DNA from: Rhodovulum kholense
GTDB taxonomy: Bacteria > Pseudomonadota > Alphaproteobacteria > Rhodobacterales > Rhodobacteraceae
Reading direction: 5' to 3'
Assembly (NCBI RefSeq): GCF_003053725.1
Contig: NZ_QAYC01000004.1
Location: forward strand, 62,001-126,000
Length of the DNA stretch: 64,000 nucleotides
Shown here: positions 1-8,705 of the stretch, one piece after another
Layout of the letters: every line of letters starts with the position of its first letter
Position numbering within the stretch: position 1 is the stretch's first letter
Program-made: the position numbers and the translations under genes
Notes under the pieces: model-generated
Databases searched by the model: none
Seen by the model: the letters and a program-made list of their open reading frames with translations, nothing else
Told to the model about the DNA's origin: nothing

Positions 1-737
1 GTGATCAGCGTCGGCACCCGGGCCGGGATACCCAGCATCGCCTGGATCCCGAAATTCCCGATCGACGAGACGAAGGCCAGCGCGGCCCCGGCAAAGACCG
101 CCCCGCGCACCAGCGGCAAAACGATGTCCCGGCTGAGCGCCAGAGGCCCGGCCCCGGCCGCCTGCGCCGCCTCGACCAGATCGGCGGGCAACCGGCGCAG
201 TCCGGCACGCACCGACAGGAAGACCAGCGGCGCGTTGCAGAACCCCAGCAGCAGAACGATGCCCCAGGCGGAATACAGCGGATGCCGCATCCCCGGCGGC
301 AGCGACAGGCCCAAGGGCCCCAACAGGGGGCTGGTCGGCGAAAACGCCTGTACCCAGGCCAGCGCGGTCACCTGCGGCGGGATCATCAGCGGCAGCACGA
401 AGCAGAAGACCCAGAGCGTGCGCCCGCGCAGGTCGGTCAGCCCCGCCAGCAGGGCCGCCAGCGTCCCCATCACCGTGGCCAGCGCCGTCGCGGCACAGGA
501 AATCCAGATGGTGTTGACCGTCGCCTCGGCGACCCGGCGGCCGCCCAGTACCTCGGCGATCCGGGCGGCATCGAACGTGCCTCCCGGGAACAGCGCCGCC
601 TGCACCAGCCGCGCCAGCGGCAGGATCGACAGCGCCCCCACGAACAGGACGAGCCCGGCCAGCACCAGCCACTCCCCCGGCACCCGGGGCAGGAGCGCCC
701 GTCGCGGGCGCGCCCCGGTCTCGACCGAAAGGCTCAC
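1..737 (-). CDS. Iron-type ABC transporter permease (partial, N-terminal part)
   Basis: Inner-membrane permease of a binding-protein-dependent importer; the gene runs off the left edge, so only about 245 N-terminal residues are present. I chose a GTG start at 735-737, whose product begins MSLSVETGARPRRALLP; it lies just downstream of the binding-protein stop at 742. A hydrophobic segment (LVLAGLVLFVGALSILPLA) follows a basic N-terminus. Near the edge the frame reads NFGIQAMLGIPARVPTLI, which matches the conserved loop of double-length AfuB/FbpB ferric-iron permeases. It is the third gene of a minus-strand operon after the ATPase and the binding protein. The substrate (ferric iron versus another oxyanion or metal) cannot be settled from this part. 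Confidence 0.82.
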   Translation of the reverse strand, partial: MSLSVETGARPRRALLPRVPGEWLVLAGLVLFVGALSILPLARLVQAALFPGGTFDAARIAEVLGGRRVAEATVNTIWISCAATALATVMGTLAALLAGLTDLRGRTLWVFCFVLPLMIPPQVTALAWVQAFSPTSPLLGPLGLSLPPGMRHPLYSAWGIVLLLGFCNAPLVFLSVRAGLRRLPADLVEAAQAAGAGPLALSRDIVLPLVRGAVFAGAALAFVSSIGNFGIQAMLGIPARVPTLI

Positions 738-741
738 GCGG

Positions 742-1707
742 TCAAAGCCCGAAGATCTCGGCGAATTTCGCGCGGACCGCCGCGTCGGTCCGGACCGCCT
801 CGTCGGCATTCAGCGGCAAAAGCGTCATCGAGGCGAGATCGGGGAACCCCTTGGGCCCCGCGACGCCCGGCAGGATCGGCAGGTTGCCCTGTTTCGCCAC
901 CAGTTCTTGGCCCTCTTCGGACAGCAGGAAATCGACGAAGGTCTTCGCGGCCTCGGGCTGGTCGGTGGTCGACAGGATCGCCACCGGTTCGGTGATGACC
1001 GAGACGCCATCCTTCGGCACGATATAGTCGATGGGCGAGCCGTCGGCCTTGGCGCGCAGCGCGTTCGCATCGACCAGGATCGCGTATTTCGCCATCCCCG
1101 AGGCCACCGCCTTGGTCGCCGGGCCGTTGCCGCCCTCGGGAACGATGTCCAGATCGTTGAGGCCCTCGTAGAAGGCCCAGCCAATCCCGGGGGCGTCGAT
1201 CAGCGTGTGCAGATGGCAAAGTGCGGCCCCCGAATACAGCGGGCTCGGCACCGCGATCTGGCCGCGGTTTTCCTCTTTCAGCAGATCGGCCCAGGTCTCG
1301 ACCGGCTCGGCGATCTCGGTGTTCCAGGCGATGCCGGTGGTGATCGCCTTGGTGCCGAAGAAGGTCATGTCGGGGTCGTACATGGTCGCGTCATAGGCCG
1401 CGACCGGAGCATCGGTGTAGGGCAGCAGGTGACCGCCCGCCTTCAGTTCGCCCAGGTTGATGACATCGGCCACCAGCAGCACGTCGGGCTGGACCTGACC
1501 GGCCTCGATTTCCGCGCGCAGCACGTTCATCAGCGCCGAGGTGCCGTTGCGGGTCCATTCGACCTTGATGTCGGGATGCGCGGCCTCGAAGGCATCGACG
1601 GTTTCCTGCGCCTGTTCGGGCGCCTGGCTGGTGTAAAGCGTGATCGTGGTTTCGGCCGAGGCGGCGGTCGCCATCAGACCGGCGGTGGCAAGGGCAAGAA
1701 GACGCAT
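742..1707 (-). CDS. Iron-type ABC transporter periplasmic substrate-binding protein
   Basis: Periplasmic solute-binding protein of 321 residues. The ATG at 1705-1707 gives a clean Sec signal peptide (MRLLALATAGLMATAASA, cleavage before ETTIT); the open frame continues upstream, but that part overlaps the ATPase gene and looks spurious. The mature N-terminus (ITLYTSQAPEQAQETVDAFE) and the LYSG, IAWNTE and KDGV segments fit the type-2 periplasmic binding fold of the FutA/AfuA/FbpA iron group. It sits between the ATPase and the permease with 2-4 bp spacing, the usual order for this importer class. Related families bind 2-aminoethylphosphonate or polyamines, so ferric iron is the most likely but unproven ligand. 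Confidence 0.85.
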   Translation of the reverse strand: MRLLALATAGLMATAASAETTITLYTSQAPEQAQETVDAFEAAHPDIKVEWTRNGTSALMNVLRAEIEAGQVQPDVLLVADVINLGELKAGGHLLPYTDAPVAAYDATMYDPDMTFFGTKAITTGIAWNTEIAEPVETWADLLKEENRGQIAVPSPLYSGAALCHLHTLIDAPGIGWAFYEGLNDLDIVPEGGNGPATKAVASGMAKYAILVDANALRAKADGSPIDYIVPKDGVSVITEPVAILSTTDQPEAAKTFVDFLLSEEGQELVAKQGNLPILPGVAGPKGFPDLASMTLLPLNADEAVRTDAAVRAKFAEIFGL

Positions 1708-1709
1708 CG

Positions 1710-2804
1710 TTACAGTCCTTGAGTGGGGAGGGAGGAGAGAGAGGGATCGGGAAGCACCCAGCCGTCGGTCAGCGCGACGGTCACGCGCTGGCCCCGCTCG
1801 ATCCGGGCGGGGGCGGCGACGTTGAGGCACAGCGAGACGCCGCCATCGGGCCCCGCCGCCAGTTCGGCGCGCAGGTGATGGCCGCGAAAGGTGGCGCGGG
1901 TGACGGTGGCGGGGACGCCCTCGCCCTCGGTCAGACGCAGATCTCCGGGATGAAGCGCGATCCGGGCGCGCGGCCGGGGCCGTTCGCCGGGATCGCAGCG
2001 CAGACGCACCGGCGCGCCCAGCAGCCGCGCCTCGGCCCGGCCATCGCCCAGGGGCGCAAGGTCGGTCACCTCGACCACCCGGCCGTCGCCGATGAAGCCC
2101 GCGACCATGGCGCAGGCCGGTTCGCGAAACAGCCGCTCGGGCGGGGCGAATTGCACGATCCGGCCCGCCTCCATCACCGCGACGCGGTCGGCCAGCGCCA
2201 GCGCCTCGGCCTGATCGTGGGTGACATAGACCATCGTCGCGCCGGAGCGGCGGTGGAAATCGGCGAATTCAGCTTCCAGCGTGTCGCGCAGATGCACGTC
2301 GAGATTGGCCAGCGGCTCGTCCAGCAGCACGACGCGGGCCTCCATCGCCAGACAGCGCGCCAGCGCGACCCGCTGACGTTGCCCGCCCGACAGATCGGCG
2401 GGCCGCCGCGCGGCCATCTCGCCCAGTCCGACCGTTTCCAGCACCGCCCGGGTGCGCGCCTCGCGCGGGGCCCGGCCCATGCCGCCGACCTTCAGCCCAT
2501 AGGACACGTTGCCCGCCACGCTCATATGCGGCCAGAGCGCATAGGTCTGGAACACCACGCCGACGCCCCGGCCTTCGGGCGGCAGATGCACACCCGGCCC
2601 CGAAACCAGCCGCCCGCCCATCCGGATGCTGCCCGCATCCGGCCGCTCGAATCCGGCCAGCAGCCGCAGCAACGTCGTCTTGCCGCAGCCCGAGGGACCG
2701 AGGATCGCCACGAATTCGCCCGCCCCGACCGCCAGGGACACCCCGCCCAGAACTTCGGTCCGGCCGAAGGACTTGCCGAGGTTCTGGATGTCGATGGCAC
2801 TCAT
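1710..2804 (-). CDS. Iron-type ABC transporter ATP-binding protein
   Basis: ATPase subunit of the importer, 364 residues, acting at the cytoplasmic face of the inner membrane. Starting at MSAIDIQNLGKSFG it shows Walker A (GPSGCGKTT, residues 36-44), a Q-loop (VVFQTYALWPHMSV), the LSGGQRQRVALARC signature, Walker B (VVLLDEPLANLD) and the switch histidine (YVTHDQAEALALADR). The last ~130 residues form a TOBE-type domain, as in FbpC/PotA/CysA ATPases. The open frame continues far upstream, but homology begins at this ATG (2802-2804). It is the first gene of the minus-strand operon and is divergent from the radical SAM operon. Confidence 0.9.
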   Translation of the reverse strand: MSAIDIQNLGKSFGRTEVLGGVSLAVGAGEFVAILGPSGCGKTTLLRLLAGFERPDAGSIRMGGRLVSGPGVHLPPEGRGVGVVFQTYALWPHMSVAGNVSYGLKVGGMGRAPREARTRAVLETVGLGEMAARRPADLSGGQRQRVALARCLAMEARVVLLDEPLANLDVHLRDTLEAEFADFHRRSGATMVYVTHDQAEALALADRVAVMEAGRIVQFAPPERLFREPACAMVAGFIGDGRVVEVTDLAPLGDGRAEARLLGAPVRLRCDPGERPRPRARIALHPGDLRLTEGEGVPATVTRATFRGHHLRAELAAGPDGGVSLCLNVAAPARIERGQRVTVALTDGWVLPDPSLSSLPTQGL

Positions 2805-3032
2805 CACGGGCTCCGGACGCGGGATTGCACAGCATTGCAACCACGCGCCCTTCCTGCCGCCCGAATGAAACGGTTTTGTGTATCCGCCCTGACAGACCGA
2901 TGAAATCTGCCCGGATCGGCCGCCGCGCCTGCAACCGCGCGTTGCGAATTGCAGTTTGCGAACGCCTTCGCGCCCCATTAAGATCGCACTCGAATACCGG
3001 GCACAAAACGTGCCGGGCTGAAGGAAACAGCC
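2805..3032. promoter_or_regulatory. Divergent intergenic region with TTGCGAA direct repeats
   Basis: This 228 bp gap lies between the divergent iron-transporter operon and the radical SAM operon, so it should hold both promoters. It contains two TTGCGAA repeats at 2942-2948 and 2956-2962, 14 bp apart, close to one helical turn and a half. An A+T-richer patch lies around 2865-2885. No known operator can be named with confidence. A purine-rich AAGGAAAC sequence precedes the TTG start at 3033. Confidence 0.4.
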
Positions 3033-4562
3033 TTGCGGATCTACCTGATCGCCCCCGCCCCGGACGATGCGTCCGACACCACTGCCGAGATCAGCATGGC
3101 TGGCGTCAAGACGCCCTACACGCTGTCGGCCGCTGCCGGGATCGTGTCGGTGGCAGCCCTCCTGCCGCAGGAGGCCCGGATCCGGCTGTGCGACGAGGTC
3201 GTGCAGGAGGTCGATCTGGAGGCCGAGGCCGATCTGGTGGGGCTGTCGATCAATGTCTCGCAGGTCGCGCGCGGGCTCGAACTGGCCGCCGCCTTCCGCC
3301 GCCGCGGCATTCCGGTGGTGCTGGGCGGAGCGCATGTGTCGCTGGCGCCCGAGCTTTTCCGCGGCAAGGCAGATGCCATCGTGATCGGCGAGTTCGAGAC
3401 CGCCGCGCCGCGCTTTGCCGCCGATCTGAAGGCGGGCGGATTGCAGCCCGAATACCGCTGCGGCCAGGCCGACATGGCCGACACGCCGCTGCCGCGCTGG
3501 GATCTTTACCCCAATGACCGGGCGATTTCGGGCGTGGTGCAGACCTCGCGCGGCTGCCCGTTCGATTGCACCTTCTGCGACGTCATCCAGTATGTCGGCC
3601 GCAAGCAGCGTCACAAGCCGCCCGAACGCGTGCTGGCCGAGCTGCGGCAGCTTTACGATCTGGGCTATCGCGAAATCTCGCTGAGCGACGACAATTTCAC
3701 CGTCTACCGCCAGCGGACCCGCGCGCTTCTTGAGGCGCTGATCGCCTGGAACGGGACCGACGGGCGCGACCCGGTGCGGTTCTCGACCCAGATCTCGATC
3801 GACGCGGCGCGCGATCCGGACCTTCTCGCGATGTGCAACCGGGCCGGGCTGCGCCAGGTCTTCGTCGGGATCGAGACCGGCAACCCCGAATCGCTGGCCG
3901 AGGCCAACAAGCGGCAGAACCTCAGGATCGACCTCGGCGACGCCTGCCGGACGGTGGTCGGGGCGGGCCTGACGATCCGGGCCGGGCTGATCGTCGGCTT
4001 CGACCATGACGGGCTCGACTGTTTCGAGCGGCAGTTCGCCTTTGCCCAGAGCCTGCCCATCGTGGGCTTCAATGTCAGCGCGCTGGTCGCGCCCTACGCC
4101 ACGCCGCTTTATGCCGAGATGAAACGCGCGGGCCGGATCGTCGATGAAGACACCCACCGGCTGGCGGCAGGCACCCGGATGACCAACCTGATCCCCGCCC
4201 GGATGACCCGCGAACAGCTGACCGAGGGGCGCGACTGGCTGAAGGCCGCGCTGCTGGCCCCCGACGCCGCGATGGCGCGGTTCGAAAACTATGCCCGCAC
4301 GCTTGGCAGCCCCTGCCAGGACATGAGCCGGTCCGCCTGGGCTAAGGCCTCGGCGCGCCGCCATCCGCTGCACGAGCTGGTGCCGCTGATGATGAAGGAC
4401 AAGGGCGCGCGCCGGGTGATCGAGGGCGTGCGCGACCTGATCGCCGCGCGCCCCGAGATCGGCTATGACCTGACCTCGATCCTGACCCTGCACCTGTCGG
4501 AATGCGCCCGCGCGGCGGGGCACCGGCCGAGGATCGGCCGGCAACTCGAGGCCGTTCCATGA
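3033..4562 (+). CDS. B12-binding-domain radical SAM protein
   Basis: Cytoplasmic radical SAM enzyme of 509 residues. An N-terminal cobalamin-binding-like Rossmann region (residues ~1-140, with VVLGGAHVSLAPELF and IVIGEFE) precedes a radical SAM core with CPFDCTFC, giving the [4Fe-4S] ligands Cys175, Cys179 and Cys182. The C-terminus (NLIPARMTREQLTEG) resembles the DUF4070 tail of the HpnJ/HpnR-like class B group. The chosen TTG start (3033) has AAGGAAAC just upstream; internal starts would cut the B12 fold. The stop overlaps the next start as ATGA. Substrate unknown; the context suggests methylation or rearrangement of a lipid or acyl intermediate. Confidence 0.85.
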   Translation: MRIYLIAPAPDDASDTTAEISMAGVKTPYTLSAAAGIVSVAALLPQEARIRLCDEVVQEVDLEAEADLVGLSINVSQVARGLELAAAFRRRGIPVVLGGAHVSLAPELFRGKADAIVIGEFETAAPRFAADLKAGGLQPEYRCGQADMADTPLPRWDLYPNDRAISGVVQTSRGCPFDCTFCDVIQYVGRKQRHKPPERVLAELRQLYDLGYREISLSDDNFTVYRQRTRALLEALIAWNGTDGRDPVRFSTQISIDAARDPDLLAMCNRAGLRQVFVGIETGNPESLAEANKRQNLRIDLGDACRTVVGAGLTIRAGLIVGFDHDGLDCFERQFAFAQSLPIVGFNVSALVAPYATPLYAEMKRAGRIVDEDTHRLAAGTRMTNLIPARMTREQLTEGRDWLKAALLAPDAAMARFENYARTLGSPCQDMSRSAWAKASARRHPLHELVPLMMKDKGARRVIEGVRDLIAARPEIGYDLTSILTLHLSECARAAGHRPRIGRQLEAVP

Positions 4563-6268
4563 CCGGCGCCGCCGGAAATTCCCCCGAAACCGGTCTGGCC
4601 CGGGCGCTGGTCCGGACCTTTGCCGACCGCCCCGGGCGCGAACGGATCGTGATCCGGTCCCGGCAGGGCGCGCGCGATGTCTTCACCGGGGACCGGCTTG
4701 CCGCCGAGGCCGGGGCGGTCGCCGCCGCGCTCAGGGGCTGGCTGGGGCCGGGGGCGCACAGTCTGGTGCTGGCGCTGCCCGCCGGGGCCGAGTTCGTCGT
4801 GACCCTTCTGGGCGGGCTTCTGGCCGGCGTGACCCTGGTGCCCGTGCCCGTGCCGCGCCCGGGCAGCCATTCCGACCGCTTCCGCCATATCGCCGCCGAC
4901 AGCAGGGCCGCCGCCGTGCTATGCCCGCCCGCCCATGCCGAGGCGGTCGCGGCCGCGCTGGCGCTGGACGGGACGCCGCCCTGCCCGGTCGCGACCCTGC
5001 CGCTCGACCCCGCCCGGCTGCCCGACCCGGTGCGGCCCGCCGCCGCGCCGGATCTGCCGGTGGCGGTGATCCAGTATACCTCGGGCTCAACCCGGCTGCC
5101 GCGCGGGGTGCGGGTGACCCCGGACAACATCCTGGCCAATGCCGCGCTGGTCGCCCGCTGCTGGGGCATGGACGAGCAGGCCCGGTTCGTGAACTGGCTG
5201 CCGCACTATCACGACATGGGGCTGATGGGGGGCATCCTCTATCCGCTGCTCTGTGGCGGGTTCTCGGCGCAGATGTCGCCTCTGGACTTCATCCGCCGCC
5301 CCGCCCTGTGGCTCGAGGCCATCGCAGCCGAGCGCGCCGGTTTCAGCGGCGGACCGGCCTTCGCCTTCGCCGACTGCCTGCGCCGGATCTCGCCCGACGC
5401 CGCCGCCGCGCTGGACCTGACCTGCTGGCGCCGCGCCTTCATCGGGGCCGAGCCCGTGCCCGCCGGGCTGCCCGCGGCCTTCCACGCCCATTTCGCCGCC
5501 GCCGGGCTGGCCCACGAGGCGGTCTTTGCCTGCTACGGCATGGCCGAGATGACCCTCTTCGCGGCCGGGCTGCCGGGCGCCGACCGCCCGCCGCCCGCGC
5601 CCCCCGCCGCGCGGGCCGTGGCGCCCTGCCGCCTGACGCCCGAACTTGGCGCGGGCCTCGCCATCGTCGACCCCATCGCCCGGACCCGCCGCCCGGAGGG
5701 TGCCGAGGGCGAAATCTGGCTGCGCGGCCCGTCCCTGGGCGCGGGCTATCTGGGCCTGCCCGGCGACACCGCCGAAACCTTCGGCGCGGCGCTGGACGAC
5801 CCGTCCGACGGCTCGGGCTGGCTCCGCACCGGCGATCTGGGCGTGATCGCGGAGGATGCGCTTTATGTGACCGGGCGGATCAAGGATGTGGTCTTCTGCA
5901 ATGGCCGCACCCTCGCAGCACCGGAAATCGAGTGGCTGGCCTGCGGCAGCTCGGACGTCCTGAACCCGATGGCCGCCGCGGTCTTCATGCCCGACCCGGC
6001 CCGGGGCGGGCAGGCGGTGCTGCTTGCCGAACTGCGCCTCGGCGAGACCCCGCCCGACCCCGACACGCTGCGCCAGACGATCCGGCGGGCCGTGACCGGG
6101 GAATGGGGGCTCGATCTGGTCGAGATCCTGTTCCTGCCGCGCGGACGGCTGCCACGCACCAGCAGCGGCAAGATCCGCCGCCGCGCCGCGGCCGAGCTGT
6201 GGCGGGACGGCGCCTGGCCCCCCGAGACTGTCCCATCCGTGAAGGAAATGCCCGAATGCCCGTCGTGA
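4559..6268 (+). CDS. Fatty acyl-AMP ligase (AMP-dependent synthetase)
   Basis: Adenylate-forming enzyme of 569 residues, expected to activate a fatty acid as acyl-AMP and pass it to an acyl carrier protein. Seen motifs: the P-loop-like TSGSTRLPRGVRVTP, the FVNWLPHYHDMGLMGG block typical of FAAL and related ligases, FACYGMAEMTLFAAG, and the LRTGDLGVI and TGRIKDVVFCNGR hinge region. The catalytic lysine region near the C-terminus reads PRTSSGKIRRR. The ATG at 4559-4561 overlaps the upstream stop. The next-but-one gene is a carrier protein, which supports ACP rather than CoA as acceptor. The FAAL-specific insertion cannot be confirmed by eye, so a CoA ligase role is not excluded. Confidence 0.86.
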   Translation: MTGAAGNSPETGLARALVRTFADRPGRERIVIRSRQGARDVFTGDRLAAEAGAVAAALRGWLGPGAHSLVLALPAGAEFVVTLLGGLLAGVTLVPVPVPRPGSHSDRFRHIAADSRAAAVLCPPAHAEAVAAALALDGTPPCPVATLPLDPARLPDPVRPAAAPDLPVAVIQYTSGSTRLPRGVRVTPDNILANAALVARCWGMDEQARFVNWLPHYHDMGLMGGILYPLLCGGFSAQMSPLDFIRRPALWLEAIAAERAGFSGGPAFAFADCLRRISPDAAAALDLTCWRRAFIGAEPVPAGLPAAFHAHFAAAGLAHEAVFACYGMAEMTLFAAGLPGADRPPPAPPAARAVAPCRLTPELGAGLAIVDPIARTRRPEGAEGEIWLRGPSLGAGYLGLPGDTAETFGAALDDPSDGSGWLRTGDLGVIAEDALYVTGRIKDVVFCNGRTLAAPEIEWLACGSSDVLNPMAAAVFMPDPARGGQAVLLAELRLGETPPDPDTLRQTIRRAVTGEWGLDLVEILFLPRGRLPRTSSGKIRRRAAAELWRDGAWPPETVPSVKEMPECPS

Positions 6269-8445
6269 ACAGTTCTGCCTGGGACACCCCCGACCGGTTC
6301 GTGACCGACCCCGATGACGTCGCCGCGCTGTTGCGCGACCCGCGCTTTACCGTGGGCCAGCTGGCCACCCATCTGGACCAGATCGCGGCACGCGGCGGGC
6401 CGCGCTTTCCGCATCTGACCGAGATGGCGCGCCACGCCTTCGCCTTCCAGACGGGCGAGGCCCATCTGGCAGCGCGCCGCGCCACCGCCGCCTTCTTCGC
6501 GGCCCCCGCCCTGACCGCCTGGGCACCGGTCGCCGACCGCGCCTTCGCTAGTGCCCTCGACCGGCTGGAGGCCGCCGAGGCGCCCGACGTCATGCGCGAC
6601 TATTGCGAGGCGGCGTTTCTCGACTTCGTCCGCGCCTTCGCCGGGTGTCCGGGCGGCGACGACGAGCGGGTGCTGGAGCTGATCCGGCTGGCCAACAACA
6701 CCACCCAGCCGATGCTGTCGCTGAAGACGCTGGGCCGGATCGACGCCGCGCTGGGCGAATTGCTGGGCTATCTTTCGACCGATCCGATGCCGGGGGTCGA
6801 CCCTTCTCTCGAAGGCTTCCCCGCCTTTCTTGCACGCCGCAAGGACCGGCTGTCCGATCCCGCGGCCGCGCCCTATATCGCGCTGTCCGCGCTGGTCGGC
6901 AGCCACACCGTCGCCCAGTCGCTGGCGCTGGCGCTGTACGGCCTGCTGCTGGGCGATGCCGAGCACTGGCGCGCCGCGGCCGAACCGGGCTGGACCGACA
7001 CCGCGCTCGACCGGGTGATGTCGCTGTACCCCTCGACGCTGACCCTGGTCAGGATGGCCGAGGACGAGGTCAACCTCGGCGGCTGTCCGTTCCACAAGGG
7101 CGAGGCTGCGGTGATGGACGTGGTCGCAGCCAATGCCGAACTGCGCCGCCGGGTCCCCGACGGATCGGCCCATCTGTCCTTCGGCGCGGGGCCGCATAAA
7201 TGCCCCGGCGCGCCGCTTTCGCAGCTTTTCCTCGGCCGGGCGATCCCGGCGCTGGCGCGGCGCTTCCCGCAGCTTGCGCTGCATCGGGACGGCGTGCGGT
7301 TCCACGTGACGCCGCTGGTGCAGTATCCCGTGGCACTGCCGGTGACGCGTGACGCGCAGTCGCGGCGGCTGACCGGGCGGATGGTCGAGATCCGCGATCT
7401 GGACGAGGCCCGCGCCATCGTCAACGACGACGAGACCTGGTCGCCGCCCCGGATGGAGCCCTATCTGACCGCCCTGGCAGACCGCAGCGGCCGCGACTTC
7501 GGGCCGGCCCGACTGGTGGCCCGGAACGCGATGTTCTTCATGTCGGGCGAACGCCATGCCGCGATCCGCCGCGCGGTGGCCGACAGCCTCGGCGGCAACC
7601 GGCTGGCGCGCTGGCAACCGCTGATCGAGGCCGAGACCCAGGCCGCGCTGGCCCGGCTGGCCGCGGCCCCCGAACCCGACCTGATCGCCGATTATGCCGA
7701 TCCGATCTTTCGCGGCATCGCCGGGCCGGTCCTTGGCATTGCCCCGGCCGATCCCGAACGGTTCGACGTGCTCGCGCCGATCCTGCAGGACGTGCTGGAA
7801 CCCTGGCTGCCGATCCGCGAACTCGACCGGCTGCAGGCGGTGATCGCCGAGATCCTCGACGGGCTGCGCCCGCCCGCGACCGACGGCCTGCCCGGCACGC
7901 CGCTCTTGACCCGGCTGATGGACGAGGACCTGCCCGACACCGACGAGACCGACATCAAGGCGCTGGTGCTGGTGATGTATGGCGCAAGTTTCAACATGGC
8001 CCATACGCTGGGCAACATCCTGCACCATCTGCTGACCCTGCCGCCCGAAGACCGCAAGGGCGCCGCCGATCCGGCCTGGATCGATGCCGAGCTTGAACGC
8101 CTGATCTCGCTCTGCGCCTCGCCCAAATACATCTATCGCATGGCCCGCGGCCCGGCCCGGATCGGCGAGATCGAAATCCGGCCGGACGAGACGCTGCGGC
8201 TGCAACTGCTGTCGATCGACCGGGGCGTCGGCACCGGCAATCTGGCCTTCGGCCACGGGCTGCACCGCTGCGTTGGCGCGGCGCTGTCCAAGCGGATGCT
8301 GCGGACCGCCCTGCCCGCGCTTTTCGCGCGCTTTCCGGGGCTTGCGCTCAAGCCCCAGCGCCATCGCTATTTCGAGATGACCCAGACCGTGGCACTGGCA
8401 ACGCTGCCTTGCCGGCTGGGCTCCACAGGAAAGGACCGACCGTGA
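6256..8445 (+). CDS. Tandem-fused cytochrome P450 (two P450 domains in one polypeptide)
   Basis: A 729-residue protein made of two consecutive bacterial-size P450 domains (about 1-355 and 365-729). Each has a heme loop: FGAGPHKCPGAPLS with Cys316 and FGHGLHRCVGAALS with Cys672. Aligning back from the conserved Arg before the beta-2 strand (VRMAEDEV; YRMARGPA), the K-helix ExxR is replaced in both domains: R253-V-M-S256 and R615-L-I-S618. The I-helix AGx(D/E)T reads G-S-H217-T218 in domain 1 and G-A-S578-F579 in domain 2. There is no fused reductase. The ATG at 6256 overlaps the ligase gene by 13 bp, and the stop overlaps the ACP start. Likely role: oxidation of an ACP-bound chain, or one or both domains repurposed. 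Confidence 0.86.
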   Translation: MPVVNSSAWDTPDRFVTDPDDVAALLRDPRFTVGQLATHLDQIAARGGPRFPHLTEMARHAFAFQTGEAHLAARRATAAFFAAPALTAWAPVADRAFASALDRLEAAEAPDVMRDYCEAAFLDFVRAFAGCPGGDDERVLELIRLANNTTQPMLSLKTLGRIDAALGELLGYLSTDPMPGVDPSLEGFPAFLARRKDRLSDPAAAPYIALSALVGSHTVAQSLALALYGLLLGDAEHWRAAAEPGWTDTALDRVMSLYPSTLTLVRMAEDEVNLGGCPFHKGEAAVMDVVAANAELRRRVPDGSAHLSFGAGPHKCPGAPLSQLFLGRAIPALARRFPQLALHRDGVRFHVTPLVQYPVALPVTRDAQSRRLTGRMVEIRDLDEARAIVNDDETWSPPRMEPYLTALADRSGRDFGPARLVARNAMFFMSGERHAAIRRAVADSLGGNRLARWQPLIEAETQAALARLAAAPEPDLIADYADPIFRGIAGPVLGIAPADPERFDVLAPILQDVLEPWLPIRELDRLQAVIAEILDGLRPPATDGLPGTPLLTRLMDEDLPDTDETDIKALVLVMYGASFNMAHTLGNILHHLLTLPPEDRKGAADPAWIDAELERLISLCASPKYIYRMARGPARIGEIEIRPDETLRLQLLSIDRGVGTGNLAFGHGLHRCVGAALSKRMLRTALPALFARFPGLALKPQRHRYFEMTQTVALATLPCRLGSTGKDRP

Positions 8446-8705
8446 CCAGAACCCTGACGCCCCCCGCCCCGGAAGTCGTCGACTTCCTGACCGCCGGCAT
8501 CGCCCGCTTTACCAAGCAGGACCCGGCCGCGATCCGCCCGGATTCGGTGCTGGTCGATCTGGGGCTGCAATCCATCGACGCGGTGCTTCTGTCGGGCGAG
8601 GTCGAGGATCATTTCCAGATCGAGCTCGATCCCGCCACGATCTTCTCGCACGAAACGGTCGGCAGTTTCGCCTCGGACATCACCAAGCGCCTCGGGGCGC
8701 GATGA
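8442..8705 (+). CDS. Acyl carrier protein
   Basis: Small carrier protein of 87 residues. The GTG at 8442 overlaps the P450 stop (GTGA) and has AGGAAAGGA just upstream. The 4'-phosphopantetheine site is DLGLQSID, with Ser44 as the attachment residue; Gln replaces the more usual Asp before Ser. Helix-like flanks (VVDFLTAGIARFTKQ; VLLSGEVEDHFQIEL) fit the four-helix ACP fold. It lies between the P450 fusion and the carbamoyltransferase, so it probably carries the substrate for both and is loaded by the upstream ligase. Confidence 0.9.
   Translation: MTRTLTPPAPEVVDFLTAGIARFTKQDPAAIRPDSVLVDLGLQSIDAVLLSGEVEDHFQIELDPATIFSHETVGSFASDITKRLGAR

Noticed and set aside
1-1722. Long plus-strand open frame opposite the ABC transporter genes
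   Set aside because: Its protein has no family features, while the minus strand encodes a permease and a binding protein with clear motifs. In GC-rich genomes the antisense of a coding frame is often open.
5863-8364. Minus-strand open frame of over 800 codons opposite the ligase and P450 genes
   Set aside because: Low-complexity Arg/Gly/Gln-rich product typical of an antisense shadow; no start signal or family motif.
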